A stretch of DNA of 64,000 nucleotides from Polynucleobacter sp. MWH-UH25E (GTDB taxonomy: Bacteria > Pseudomonadota > Gammaproteobacteria > Burkholderiales > Burkholderiaceae), in contig NZ_CP061286.1 in the NCBI RefSeq assembly GCF_018687095.1, forward strand, positions 496,001-560,000. Reading direction: 5' to 3'. Below are positions 41,104 through 49,651 of the stretch, one piece after another (positions within the stretch are counted from its first letter, which is position 1; each line of letters starts with the position of its first letter). The notes below the pieces were generated by a model. It was not told the origin of the DNA and ran no database searches. It saw only the letters and a program-made list of their open reading frames with translations. Position numbers and translations under genes: made by a program.

Positions 41104-41919
41104 TCAAAAATTAAAAGAAACCTTTCCATAAAACGACCAGTCATATTGGCTATACGTCTGTATCACCTGTTTACTAGCACCAATTGCGAATAAGAAATTC
41201 TTGGTCACTCTATGTGTGATCATCCCATCGATCGGTACAAACCAGCCTCCACCAGCAGAGTTGTAAACAACCCCGTTTTCATCCCATAGTCTTAGTTGAG
41301 TATCGGGCGCCAATTGAAAACCCAGTGTTGGAAAAAGTTGTAGGTTGCGCACGAGAGGTGGTTGCGTCGGATTTACTTGTAGTGAATTGTTTTTAGTGTC
41401 AAACCCATACATATAGCGGGCTAGAGGAGAAAAGTCGGCCAGCTTTAAAGGATTATTTCCGCTAGGCCTAAAGCTAGCACCAGCTTGTGGGCCAATAGCC
41501 CATTGCCCATTATTGCCAAAGGGAAAAATAAGTCTCGCACCAAAATTAGCGCCAATCTCCGGCAGTAAGCCTGGATGATTGCCCCAATAAGTAAGCATGG
41601 TATTACCAGCACTATATTGCCCAGAACTTTGAGCTGGGAAACTTGGTCCATAAGAAGAAGCGTAGGAGGTATCTAGACGGATTGTTCCGCGAAACTGCTC
41701 TATATCTAGTGGATGGTAATAGCGTAGTTTGATTGTGTCGCTGTAGTTTTGATTGCCTTGATAGTCGTGATATCCCCAGAACTCTAAAATTTGATCTCTG
41801 GAATATTCGCCAGATATATTCTGGAAATAGGAGGAAAACTTATTCTCGTCCTCTGTTGCCCAAGTTGTGGAAAAGAAGAAACAAAGAAGAATCAGCGTCA
41901 GGATTTTGTATTTCAGCAT
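41104..41919 (-). CDS. Outer-membrane barrel protein
   Basis: The 271-residue product has a signal peptide ending STTWA and repeated beta strands rich in Tyr, Trp and Asn (DTIKLRYYHPLDIEQFRGTIRLD by position 61-83). It ends KVSFNF, the C-terminal Phe signal of outer-membrane barrels. It may be a porin or a transporter for hydrophobic compounds. It is divergent from another barrel gene at 42046, with a near-perfect palindrome in the shared promoter. Confidence 0.7.
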   Translation of the reverse strand: MLKYKILTLILLCFFFSTTWATEDENKFSSYFQNISGEYSRDQILEFWGYHDYQGNQNYSDTIKLRYYHPLDIEQFRGTIRLDTSYASSYGPSFPAQSSGQYSAGNTMLTYWGNHPGLLPEIGANFGARLIFPFGNNGQWAIGPQAGASFRPSGNNPLKLADFSPLARYMYGFDTKNNSLQVNPTQPPLVRNLQLFPTLGFQLAPDTQLRLWDENGVVYNSAGGGWFVPIDGMITHRVTKNFLFAIGASKQVIQTYSQYDWSFYGKVSFNF

Positions 41920-41939
41920 TGGTCTCGAATTATGTCAGA

Positions 41940-41966
41940 AATTACTTAGGGTTATCCCTAGTAATT
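41940..41966. promoter_or_regulatory. Palindrome in the divergent barrel-gene promoter
   Basis: AATTACTTAGGG (41940-41951) and CCCTAGTAATT (41956-41966) form an 11-bp inverted repeat with a one-base bulge and a TTAT centre. It contains GGGTTATCCC, also found at 18000-18009. It is 21 bp from the minus-strand start and 79 bp from the plus-strand start. Confidence 0.5.
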
Positions 41967-42045
41967 TTCAGAGATTAGCCTACATATCAAGGAATTATCT
42001 ATCTTTGATAAACTTGCACCACCCCTGAATTTACTTACAAAAATT

Positions 42046-42840
42046 ATGAAAACTCTGTCAAAAATTACTATTTTCCTTTGCATTGGAATTTGTGCCGGTT
42101 TAGCTCAAGCTCAAACTGCGAGTGAAGCTTCCCCTATGCCAAAGATTGCCGATAGTTGGCGTTTTGAAATTACTCCCTACATTTGGGGCCCTGGCATTAA
42201 AGGAACGCTCAACTTTAACAATAGTCTTGCAAAGTCAGCGGACATGAACACCAGCAATGTGTTGAGTGACCTGAAGTCTGGCGGCATGATTGCTGCTGAA
42301 GCCCACTATGGTAACTGGGGTATCATGGGCGACCTCGTTTCTGCAACTTTACAAAACTCTGGCTCCATTCCAGTTTATGGTGGTGCTGCGCACATTGCAG
42401 ATAAGATTACTTTGCAACAGACCGTTCTTACTGGCGCTGCGACATACACTTTAGTGAATAACAAGGATGCATACCTTGATGGATTAGTGGGTGTTCGAGC
42501 AATTGATATTACCGCTACATTGAATGGCAATTTGGATGGCACCAACATCTCCAAAACCATTTCTAGCAAGACTTCTACAGTAGATCCTATTATTGGTGCC
42601 AAAGGGCGCTATCGCATCGCAGACTCTAGTTGGTATATCCCTGCCTACGCTGATATTGGTAGCGGTGGCGGCACCACTAATCTGACATGGCAGGTTGCTG
42701 CTGGTGTTGGCAAAACCTTCAATAACCTAATTGATGCTTCATTGGTTTATCGTGCGCTTTACTACGATATGAAGTCTGGCGCCGTTCTCCAAAAGACTAC
42801 TATGCAGGGCCCTCAGCTCTCAGTAACATTTAAATTCTAA
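42046..42840 (+). CDS. Outer-membrane barrel protein
   Basis: The 264-residue product has a signal peptide ending LAQAQ. The mature part starts SWRFEITPYIWGPGIKGTL and continues with alternating strands, ending VTFKF with the C-terminal Phe. The pattern resembles OmpW-like or DUF-type barrels of unknown role. It is 25 bp upstream of another barrel gene and may be co-transcribed with it. Confidence 0.72.
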   Translation: MKTLSKITIFLCIGICAGLAQAQTASEASPMPKIADSWRFEITPYIWGPGIKGTLNFNNSLAKSADMNTSNVLSDLKSGGMIAAEAHYGNWGIMGDLVSATLQNSGSIPVYGGAAHIADKITLQQTVLTGAATYTLVNNKDAYLDGLVGVRAIDITATLNGNLDGTNISKTISSKTSTVDPIIGAKGRYRIADSSWYIPAYADIGSGGGTTNLTWQVAAGVGKTFNNLIDASLVYRALYYDMKSGAVLQKTTMQGPQLSVTFKF

Positions 42841-42865
42841 TTTTTACCAATTAAAGACTCTCATT

Positions 42866-43735
42866 ATGTTTTTGAAACTCGTAATCGCTGCTTTAGCAGC
42901 AAGCACAATTACTGCAGTCGCATTTGCTCAAGATATTCCAGCTCGTGCGGGTACTGTTGCTGTTGAACAATCAGGCGCTTTAGTGCCAAAGAAAGAAGTT
43001 GATAAAGAAGATATTGCTAAGAAATTAGCAAACCCAATTGCCAATATGATTTCTGTGCCATTGCAGTACGAATTTAGCCGTGGCGTTGGCTTGAATCAAG
43101 GTGGCTCAGAGCAGACTTTGCTATTTCAGCCGGTTGCTCCATTTGATTTGGGTGGCGGTGATATTTTTATCGTACGTCCTATTATTGCTGGTGCACGTGA
43201 GACCAGCGTCCAATATGCGCCAGGCAAATCCTTCTCTGGTTATGGCGTTGCTAGTGTGACCCTTGAGTCCTTCTATGCCCCCAATACCAACTCTTCATGG
43301 ATTTGGGGTATTGGTCCTTACGCACAATCTCCTTCAGGTAATAGCGGGCACTTTGGCTCACAACAAACCGGTGCTGGTGTCACAGCAGTGGTGCTAAATC
43401 GTCAAGGTCCATGGACCTATGGTTTATTGGGTTATCAGTCATGGAATATGGGCGGTAACCCAGCGTTTGGTACGCAGAACAATTTGTATGGACAGCCTTT
43501 TGTGGCATACACCACTAAGGATGCATGGACTTATTCTGCAAATATGGAAGCCTTATACAACTATGACACCCATCGCACCTCTAATCCACTGTATGCCGGT
43601 GTTTCAAAGTTAGCTGTGATTGATGGTGTTCCTATTTCGTTTGGTGCGGGTCCAATCTACTACGTCAGCAATACACCTGGCGGCCCTTCAGGTTGGGGCG
43701 GACGCGCAACAGTTACTTTAGTTGTTTTGAAGTAA
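42866..43735 (+). CDS. Outer-membrane transporter-like barrel protein
   Basis: The 289-residue product has a signal peptide ending VAFAQ. The segment KKLANPIANMISVPLQYEFSRG (residues 52-73) is the conserved start of a widespread barrel family often misannotated as neuromedin U. The remainder is beta-strand-rich with many Gly and Tyr residues. Family members are thought to be outer-membrane channels, with no known substrate. It lies in the same unit as the preceding barrel gene. Confidence 0.75.
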   Translation: MFLKLVIAALAASTITAVAFAQDIPARAGTVAVEQSGALVPKKEVDKEDIAKKLANPIANMISVPLQYEFSRGVGLNQGGSEQTLLFQPVAPFDLGGGDIFIVRPIIAGARETSVQYAPGKSFSGYGVASVTLESFYAPNTNSSWIWGIGPYAQSPSGNSGHFGSQQTGAGVTAVVLNRQGPWTYGLLGYQSWNMGGNPAFGTQNNLYGQPFVAYTTKDAWTYSANMEALYNYDTHRTSNPLYAGVSKLAVIDGVPISFGAGPIYYVSNTPGGPSGWGGRATVTLVVLK

Positions 43736-43756
43736 TTCAATAAATCTAATGAACTG

Positions 43757-43790
43757 TGGGGGCTAAATTGAAAAACCCAAGATGCCCCCA
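43757..43790 (+). terminator. Possible terminator hairpin
   Basis: TGGGGGC (43757-43763) and GCCCCCA (43784-43790) form a GC-rich 7-bp stem across a 20-nt loop, 22 bp after the barrel gene. The T run is poor, so the call is weak. Confidence 0.4.
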
Positions 43791-43809
43791 ATTCAATTAG
43801 TGCTGGCCG

Positions 43810-44262
43810 ATGGAAATTAGAGCCGAGCATTACATGTTCAATCTCGAAGCGTTTGCTTTGGGTTGCCTGGTTCTAGTTGCTTGCGTGTTGATACACGCTT
43901 TATTTCTGATGTTTGTGGCCTATAGAAGTAAGCGGGAATTGGTATCGGCAGTTCACAAGAATCAAATTGCAGTCATTTACCTTCTATTTGTATCTTGTGT
44001 ACTGTTATTACTTATTTCCCACATGGCGCAAATTTATCTGTGGGGTTTGGCCCTGTTTTATTTCAATGTTATTGATCATTTCCATGCGGCAATGGTTTAT
44101 GCAGGTAGCACCTATACAACCGTGGGATTTGTGATTGATCCACTCCCGCTTCAATGGCAATTACTTTCAGTCATTATGGCTGTGTCAGGAATATTTTCCT
44201 TTGCGTGGAGTACGTCAATTATGTTTTCAATCTCACAGCAATTATTCAAAGTTCAAAAGTAA
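43810..44262 (+). CDS. Two-helix ion-channel-like protein with TTVGF filter
   Basis: The 150-residue protein has a hydrophobic N-terminal helix, a second helix, then a pore-helix-like segment ending STYTTVGF (100-107) and a last helix (LLSVIMAVSGIFSFAWSTSIM by position 118-138). That order matches Ion_trans_2 potassium channels, where the filter is normally TVGYG. Here it reads TVGFV, so the second filter Gly is missing and conduction or selectivity may differ. The next gene starts 35 bp downstream. Confidence 0.72.
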   Translation: MEIRAEHYMFNLEAFALGCLVLVACVLIHALFLMFVAYRSKRELVSAVHKNQIAVIYLLFVSCVLLLLISHMAQIYLWGLALFYFNVIDHFHAAMVYAGSTYTTVGFVIDPLPLQWQLLSVIMAVSGIFSFAWSTSIMFSISQQLFKVQK

Positions 44263-44297
44263 GCATCAATTTAATCATCTATACGTATGGAGAAAAA

Positions 44298-46106
44298 ATG
44301 ATCAAAAAATCTATTCTGAGTGTTGGCAAACGCGCGCTGTTTGCTTCTGTAGCAATCGCCTTGCTTGGTAATGCAAGTGCTACTGAATTTCTTGACCCGC
44401 CAACCATGGGCACCCCAAAAAATATTACTGTTTATGTTGCTAAAAAAGTAGTTACGATGGATCCATCAAATCCAACTGCTACAGCAGTAGCCGTTTCAGA
44501 TGGCAAGATTCTTTCAGTCGGTTCTCTAGAGGATCTGAAATCATGGACAGATAAATACCCAACCCAAATTAATCGTCAGTTTGCGGATAAAGTGCTCTAT
44601 CCAGGATTTGTGGACCCGCATGAGCATCCATTATTGGGTGGTTTGACATCTACTAGTTATCCTTTGACCTACTTCCCGCTTCCAAGTCCTTGGGGTAAAC
44701 CATTTCCGGGTGTTAAAGATTTGTCAGCTGCTATTGCTAAGCTTAAGGAGTACTCTGCAGGAATTTCTAATCCTAATGAACCGCTATTAGCCTGGGGTTA
44801 TGACATTGTTGCAATGAAGAAAATCCCGAATAAACAACTACTGGATGAGGTTTCTACGACAAGGCCAGTGTTTGTTTGGGATTCCTCTGAACACAACATT
44901 TTTCTGAATTCTGCTGCGCTGAAAAAATACATCACCAACCCGGATGAAGTAAAAAAAGTCATTGGCGTCGGAGTTGATCCTGATGGTAGCTTAAACGGTC
45001 AATTTTTGGGTGCGACCGCCAGCCCTCTGATTATTAAATATGCTGGCAAAGATTTATTTAGCCTCGAAAAGGTGGCTAAAGCATTGATGTATTCCAACGA
45101 TATTGCTCAGCAGGCAGGCATTACCACTACCAGTGAGTTGACTTTCGGTGTATTTGATATCGAGGCCGAAAAAAAGCTCATGCAAAAATTCACAAGCTCC
45201 GACCTGACCTCTTTGCGAATTGAGGCTATCCCATATGCCATTCCTTTTGTTGATAAATATGGGGATCAGGCTGTAGCGCAGGTCCAAGAATTGCAAAAAT
45301 TGAATACCGATCGTCTTTTTTATAAGGGTATTAAATTTATTAATGATGACGCTTTTTTAGCAAACACCATGAAAGTAAATAACCCTGGTTATATCGACGG
45401 TCATCAGGGAATCATGTTTTATCCAACTTACCAAGATTTTGCGAAAGTAATGCAGCCTTGGTGGAATGCAGGATTCCAGATCCACGTTCACTCAAATGGT
45501 AATGAGGGTAACGTAGAAGTTATCAATGCTTTGCAAGTGCTGCAGGATGAAAAGCCTCGCTTTGATCATCGCTTTACTTTTGAGCATCTAGGTATGCCCT
45601 CTACATCAGTAGTTCGTAAAATGAAAGTCTTGGGCGCAATTGCAAGTGTTAATCCTTCTTACTTTTATGACCGAGCTGGTCTTCAAGTTGAAACGGTTGG
45701 ATCTGATCGTGCTGGATATCCAACTAGAGTTGGTCAGTTGCTAAGAGAGGGCGTTCCGGTTACCTTGCATTCTGATACACCGGTCACTCCCCCAGCACCG
45801 CTTACTCAGGCTTGGTCTGTGGTTACTCGACAAGGTCTTTATACCGGTAATAAAAAATGGGCTCCTGCTGAAGCGGTTACTCCAGAGCAGGCGATGAAAA
45901 TGGTAACAATCGATGCAGCATATGCTCTCGGTCTAGAGAGCAAGGTTGGATCCATTGAGCCAGGTAAGTTTGCCGACTTTACTGTACTGGCGGCAGACCC
46001 CGTGACTGTGCCAAAAGAGAAGATCAAGGATGTGCCAGTTATTGGTACCGTTCTGGGTGGAAGATATATCCCTGTTACTGAGACCAAACAACCAAGACCA
46101 TTCTGA
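44298..46106 (+). CDS. Exported amidohydrolase, YtcJ-like (Amidohydro_3)
   Basis: Starting at 44298 with GGAG upstream, the product is 602 residues. A signal peptide ends NASAT. YtcJ-type landmarks are intact: GFVDPHEHP (HxH metal site), HVHSNGN, FTFEHLGM (catalytic region), LHSDTPVTPPAPL and GSIEPGKFADFTVL near the C-terminus. It hydrolyses amide or related bonds in an unknown substrate in the periplasm. Three relatives lie within the next 12 kb. Confidence 0.85.
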   Translation: MIKKSILSVGKRALFASVAIALLGNASATEFLDPPTMGTPKNITVYVAKKVVTMDPSNPTATAVAVSDGKILSVGSLEDLKSWTDKYPTQINRQFADKVLYPGFVDPHEHPLLGGLTSTSYPLTYFPLPSPWGKPFPGVKDLSAAIAKLKEYSAGISNPNEPLLAWGYDIVAMKKIPNKQLLDEVSTTRPVFVWDSSEHNIFLNSAALKKYITNPDEVKKVIGVGVDPDGSLNGQFLGATASPLIIKYAGKDLFSLEKVAKALMYSNDIAQQAGITTTSELTFGVFDIEAEKKLMQKFTSSDLTSLRIEAIPYAIPFVDKYGDQAVAQVQELQKLNTDRLFYKGIKFINDDAFLANTMKVNNPGYIDGHQGIMFYPTYQDFAKVMQPWWNAGFQIHVHSNGNEGNVEVINALQVLQDEKPRFDHRFTFEHLGMPSTSVVRKMKVLGAIASVNPSYFYDRAGLQVETVGSDRAGYPTRVGQLLREGVPVTLHSDTPVTPPAPLTQAWSVVTRQGLYTGNKKWAPAEAVTPEQAMKMVTIDAAYALGLESKVGSIEPGKFADFTVLAADPVTVPKEKIKDVPVIGTVLGGRYIPVTETKQPRPF

Positions 46107-46134
46107 GCTGATGATACGAAATAGTTGATTGCTC

Positions 46135-46163
46135 AAACCCTCATCAGAGATGGTGGGGGTTTT
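46135..46163 (+). terminator. Rho-independent terminator after the 44298 amidohydrolase
   Basis: AAACCCTCATCA (46135-46146) pairs with TGGTGGGGGTTT (46151-46162, two G-T pairs) around a GAGA tetraloop, followed by T residues. Confidence 0.8.
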
Positions 46164-46211
46164 GCATTTAGGAATTACTCCCTTGGGGTTTTAATCATAT
46201 TAAGGTAAAGA

Positions 46212-47891
46212 ATGCCATCGAATACATTGACAGTTGCAGAGTATGTTGTTGAGCGTTTAGCGGACTTAGGTGTTGACCAGGTTTTTGGTGTTCCAGGCGA
46301 TTACACTTTCCCTTTTGATGATGCGATTGAGGCATCCAAGCGAGTTAAGTGGGTTGTCTGTGCAAATGAACTTAATGCTGCTTATGCTGCTGATGGTTAT
46401 GCGCGAGTTAATGGCGTTTCTATTCTTACTACAACCTATGGTGTAGGTGAGTTAAGCGCTATTAATGGCGTCATGGGTGCTAAGTCACAAAGACTTCCCG
46501 TATTTCATTTAGTTGGTGCTCCAAGTACGCAAATACAGAGACAGGGTTTAATTACTCACCACACTCTAGGTGATGGTGTGTACAACAATTTTCGTGGATT
46601 GTCTGAGGCAGCTTGCTGCGTATCCGCTCATTTAACTCCTGATAACGTCATCGAAGAGATGGAACGGGTTATTCGGGAAGCTTTGCGTTTGTGTGCACCA
46701 GCATACATCTGCGTACCTATGGATTTAGCCAAAATGCCCATCATTGGTAATCCGATTAAAGGGGTGCCACTAGCGCAGATCAGAAGAGTCCAAAGTGATC
46801 CTGCTGCATTGAATGCTGCTATCAACTTTATTCTTGGAAAAGTTCAAGCAAGCAAAAATGTTGTGGTGCTACCAACCCAGTTTGCTACTAATTACGGATT
46901 GACAGGCGCTTTACTTGCATTCTTGAATAAATCAAACTTTCCATTTGCTACTACACCTATGGATAAAGGGGTGATCTCTGAGGCGCACCCAAGTTATTTG
47001 GGTATCTATAACGGTATGAGCTCTGCCCCATCTAGCGTTAAGACTTTGGTAGAAAGTGCGGATCTCGTTTTAGATATTGGTGGCGTGGTATTTGAGGACT
47101 TCAACACCACCTTTTGGACTGATAGCCTTTCGAGTGCCAAGTTGCTCACCATAGGCGATCAATTTGTTCGCATGGGTAACACCATCTTTACGGGCGTCAC
47201 TATGGGTGATGCGCTTCTTGGTTTAACTGAGCGGATTACTTCGGGGCCAAAGCTCAGTAACACCAATTCTCATTCGGTGATGCCATTAGTTGGCACTCCA
47301 ACAGATCCAACCTCATCTGCTAATTTGTATCCACGAATTCAGAGAATGCTCAAATCGGGCGATATCTTGGTTGTTGAAACAGGTACTTGTGTGCTGCATA
47401 CGACGCCAATGTTTCTCCCGGATGGCGTCGGTTTTCAAACGCAGACCTTGTGGGGATCTATTGGATGGGCAACACCTGCTGCAGAGGGTATTTGCATGGC
47501 CAACAAAAAGGGTAGGACCATTCTCGTTACTGGTGATGGCTCACATCAATTGACTGCCAATGAAATTGGGGTAATGGGTCGCTATGGCTTAAAGCCAATC
47601 ATCTTTGTTTTGAATAATGCTATTTATGGTGTTGAGAATGTCCTAAGTGAAATCGGGCCTTCGTATGACGACTTAGCCAAATGGAATTATGCGCAAATAC
47701 CGGCAGCGATGGGTTGCGGAGATTGGTTTGCTGCTAGAGTGGCTACCGTTGCCGAGCTTGATGCGGCAATTGAAAAAGCCAATACTTTTGATGGCGCCTC
47801 TTATATTGAGGTCATGATTCCTGCTTCCGAGAGTCAGCCATTACCACTCAACGTACAAAACCAAATTTATAGAACTAATATCCCTTCTTAA
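46212..47891 (+). CDS. Thiamine-diphosphate 2-keto-acid decarboxylase (IpdC/PDC type)
   Basis: This 559-residue enzyme decarboxylates 2-oxo acids such as pyruvate, phenylpyruvate or indolepyruvate to aldehydes. It has the N-terminal Pyr domain with catalytic Glu53 in CANELNAAYAADGYA, the HH pair (116-117, ITHHTLGDG) typical of this family, and the ThDP-binding GDGSHQLTANEIG to NNAIYG block. There is no signal peptide, in contrast to the flanking exported enzymes. It is the only cytosolic enzyme of this accessory region; its substrate cannot be chosen from sequence. Confidence 0.87.
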   Translation: MPSNTLTVAEYVVERLADLGVDQVFGVPGDYTFPFDDAIEASKRVKWVVCANELNAAYAADGYARVNGVSILTTTYGVGELSAINGVMGAKSQRLPVFHLVGAPSTQIQRQGLITHHTLGDGVYNNFRGLSEAACCVSAHLTPDNVIEEMERVIREALRLCAPAYICVPMDLAKMPIIGNPIKGVPLAQIRRVQSDPAALNAAINFILGKVQASKNVVVLPTQFATNYGLTGALLAFLNKSNFPFATTPMDKGVISEAHPSYLGIYNGMSSAPSSVKTLVESADLVLDIGGVVFEDFNTTFWTDSLSSAKLLTIGDQFVRMGNTIFTGVTMGDALLGLTERITSGPKLSNTNSHSVMPLVGTPTDPTSSANLYPRIQRMLKSGDILVVETGTCVLHTTPMFLPDGVGFQTQTLWGSIGWATPAAEGICMANKKGRTILVTGDGSHQLTANEIGVMGRYGLKPIIFVLNNAIYGVENVLSEIGPSYDDLAKWNYAQIPAAMGCGDWFAARVATVAELDAAIEKANTFDGASYIEVMIPASESQPLPLNVQNQIYRTNIPS

Positions 47892-47932
47892 ATCTAATAT
47901 TGAATCTTAATCTTCAAACCTTGCGTGCCTCT

Positions 47933-49621
47933 ATGAAAAATCTCAAACGATATTTCTTTATCTCTATCTCATTATTTTCTGCCCATGTCTTTGCAAATAA
48001 TGCGACGGTATACTTTAATGGCGATATCCTCACTATGGAAGGCGATAAACCTCAGTATGTTGAGGCAGTTGTAGTGAAGGACGGCAAGATTGCCTTCACA
48101 GGCAACATGAAAGATGCAATGAGCCAAGCTGGCGCCAATCCATCAGTTCAGGATTTAAAAGGCAAGACCTTGCTGCCTAGTTTTATAGATGCATGGGGCC
48201 ACTTTACTTTAATTGCTCAAAATACCTTGAGCGTTAACCTTGGCTATTTTTCAAATAAACCTCCCCATACCACTCAAGAGTTAATCGGCCGACTCAAGGC
48301 TGAGGCAAAACCATTAAATGGTTGGATTGTTGGTTCAGAATATGCGGATGCCTTTCTTGCAGATGGCCCGCTTACCATAGAACAATTAGACAAAGCATTC
48401 CCCAATCAACCAGTCTATGTAAATAATATTTCCACGATAGTGGGTATTGTTAATACCGAAGGTCTAAAGAAGCTTGGCTTTACTAAAGACACCAAAGTAG
48501 CGCAGGGAATGCTTCCGGTTGATCCAAAAACTGGCAAATTAACTGGAGTATTAATAGGCGATCCTAATTTCGAGGCAACTGCAAAGGTATTTGGGAAGTT
48601 TTCACGTGACTTAACGCTTCAGACTTATCGCAATGCTGAAAAGATATATCTCTCAAATGGTTTTACCACTGCGCAAAGCTATCAAACTACGGTTGAAGAT
48701 ATTCAGAACATGCGTCAAGCATCAGTAAGCAAGAAGATCGGCATCGATCTGGTTGCGTTACCGACCTATGATGTAGTGGATAAATTATTAGCCACCAACC
48801 CTAAGTATCCATTCGGTGTCTACACCGATGGTAAAGGGGGATTTAAGGTTGCCGGGATGATGGTTCCTACTGATGGCGCGCCACAATTACGCCTGGCTTA
48901 TTTTAGTAAGTCTTATGCTGATACCGCGGGATTTCCGAACGGCTGGCGCGGTATAGATGCGGCACCACAAGAATTGGTGGATCGTTATGCAAAGTTAGCC
49001 TACGAGAAAAATATTCAATACTTTGGTTATTCCAATGGCGATGCTGGCATTGATATCACGCTATCTGCAATTTCGAAAGCTATTCGTGACACCGGCATTA
49101 CAGATGACCGCAGAACTGCCATTTCACATTCCTTTTTTGTTCGCAATGATCAGTTAGATCAATATAAGAGCAATAAGATCATTGCTCAATTTATGCCTAA
49201 TCATATTTGGATGTATGGCGATGTCTACAAAAAGATTCTAGGGGACGAGCGGGCTAATAATATGGTGCCGCTGGCTTGGGCTAAGCAAAAAGGGCTTCAA
49301 GCAGGTATTCATAATGACAATCCATCTTCAGGGCCAAGCGCATTATTTTCAATATGGACCGCAGTCAATCGTCAAATTTATGATGGTCAAACTTTAGGCG
49401 CTGATCAACGTACGGATCCATATACCGCTTTGCGTGGCTTTACTGCCGTACCAGCCTATATGTATAAAGAAGAGGCAAACAAGGGCACTATTACCCCTGG
49501 TAAATTTGCAGATTTGGTAGTGCTTGAGCGAAATCCATTGAAAGTCGAGCCAATGTCCATTAAAGACATTCAGGTACTTGAAACGATTAAGGACGGCAAG
49601 CAGTTATATGTTCGCCAATAG
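47933..49621 (+). CDS. Exported YtcJ-like amidohydrolase with altered metal site
   Basis: Taken from ATG 47933 (a TTG at 47900 is less likely), the 562-residue product has a signal peptide ending AHVFA. The family layout is clear, but the HxH metal motif reads AWGH (Trp88 replaces the first His), and the HANGD-type motif reads YSNGD (Tyr366 replaces His). The later IxH (AISHSFF) and HxD (IHNDNPS) sites remain. It may be inactive or use one metal ion, or it may have gained another role. It is translationally close to the decarboxylase and lipase genes. Confidence 0.82.
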   Translation: MKNLKRYFFISISLFSAHVFANNATVYFNGDILTMEGDKPQYVEAVVVKDGKIAFTGNMKDAMSQAGANPSVQDLKGKTLLPSFIDAWGHFTLIAQNTLSVNLGYFSNKPPHTTQELIGRLKAEAKPLNGWIVGSEYADAFLADGPLTIEQLDKAFPNQPVYVNNISTIVGIVNTEGLKKLGFTKDTKVAQGMLPVDPKTGKLTGVLIGDPNFEATAKVFGKFSRDLTLQTYRNAEKIYLSNGFTTAQSYQTTVEDIQNMRQASVSKKIGIDLVALPTYDVVDKLLATNPKYPFGVYTDGKGGFKVAGMMVPTDGAPQLRLAYFSKSYADTAGFPNGWRGIDAAPQELVDRYAKLAYEKNIQYFGYSNGDAGIDITLSAISKAIRDTGITDDRRTAISHSFFVRNDQLDQYKSNKIIAQFMPNHIWMYGDVYKKILGDERANNMVPLAWAKQKGLQAGIHNDNPSSGPSALFSIWTAVNRQIYDGQTLGADQRTDPYTALRGFTAVPAYMYKEEANKGTITPGKFADLVVLERNPLKVEPMSIKDIQVLETIKDGKQLYVRQ

Positions 49622-49651
49622 ATATTTTGATGAAACAGGGAATTGAATAAT

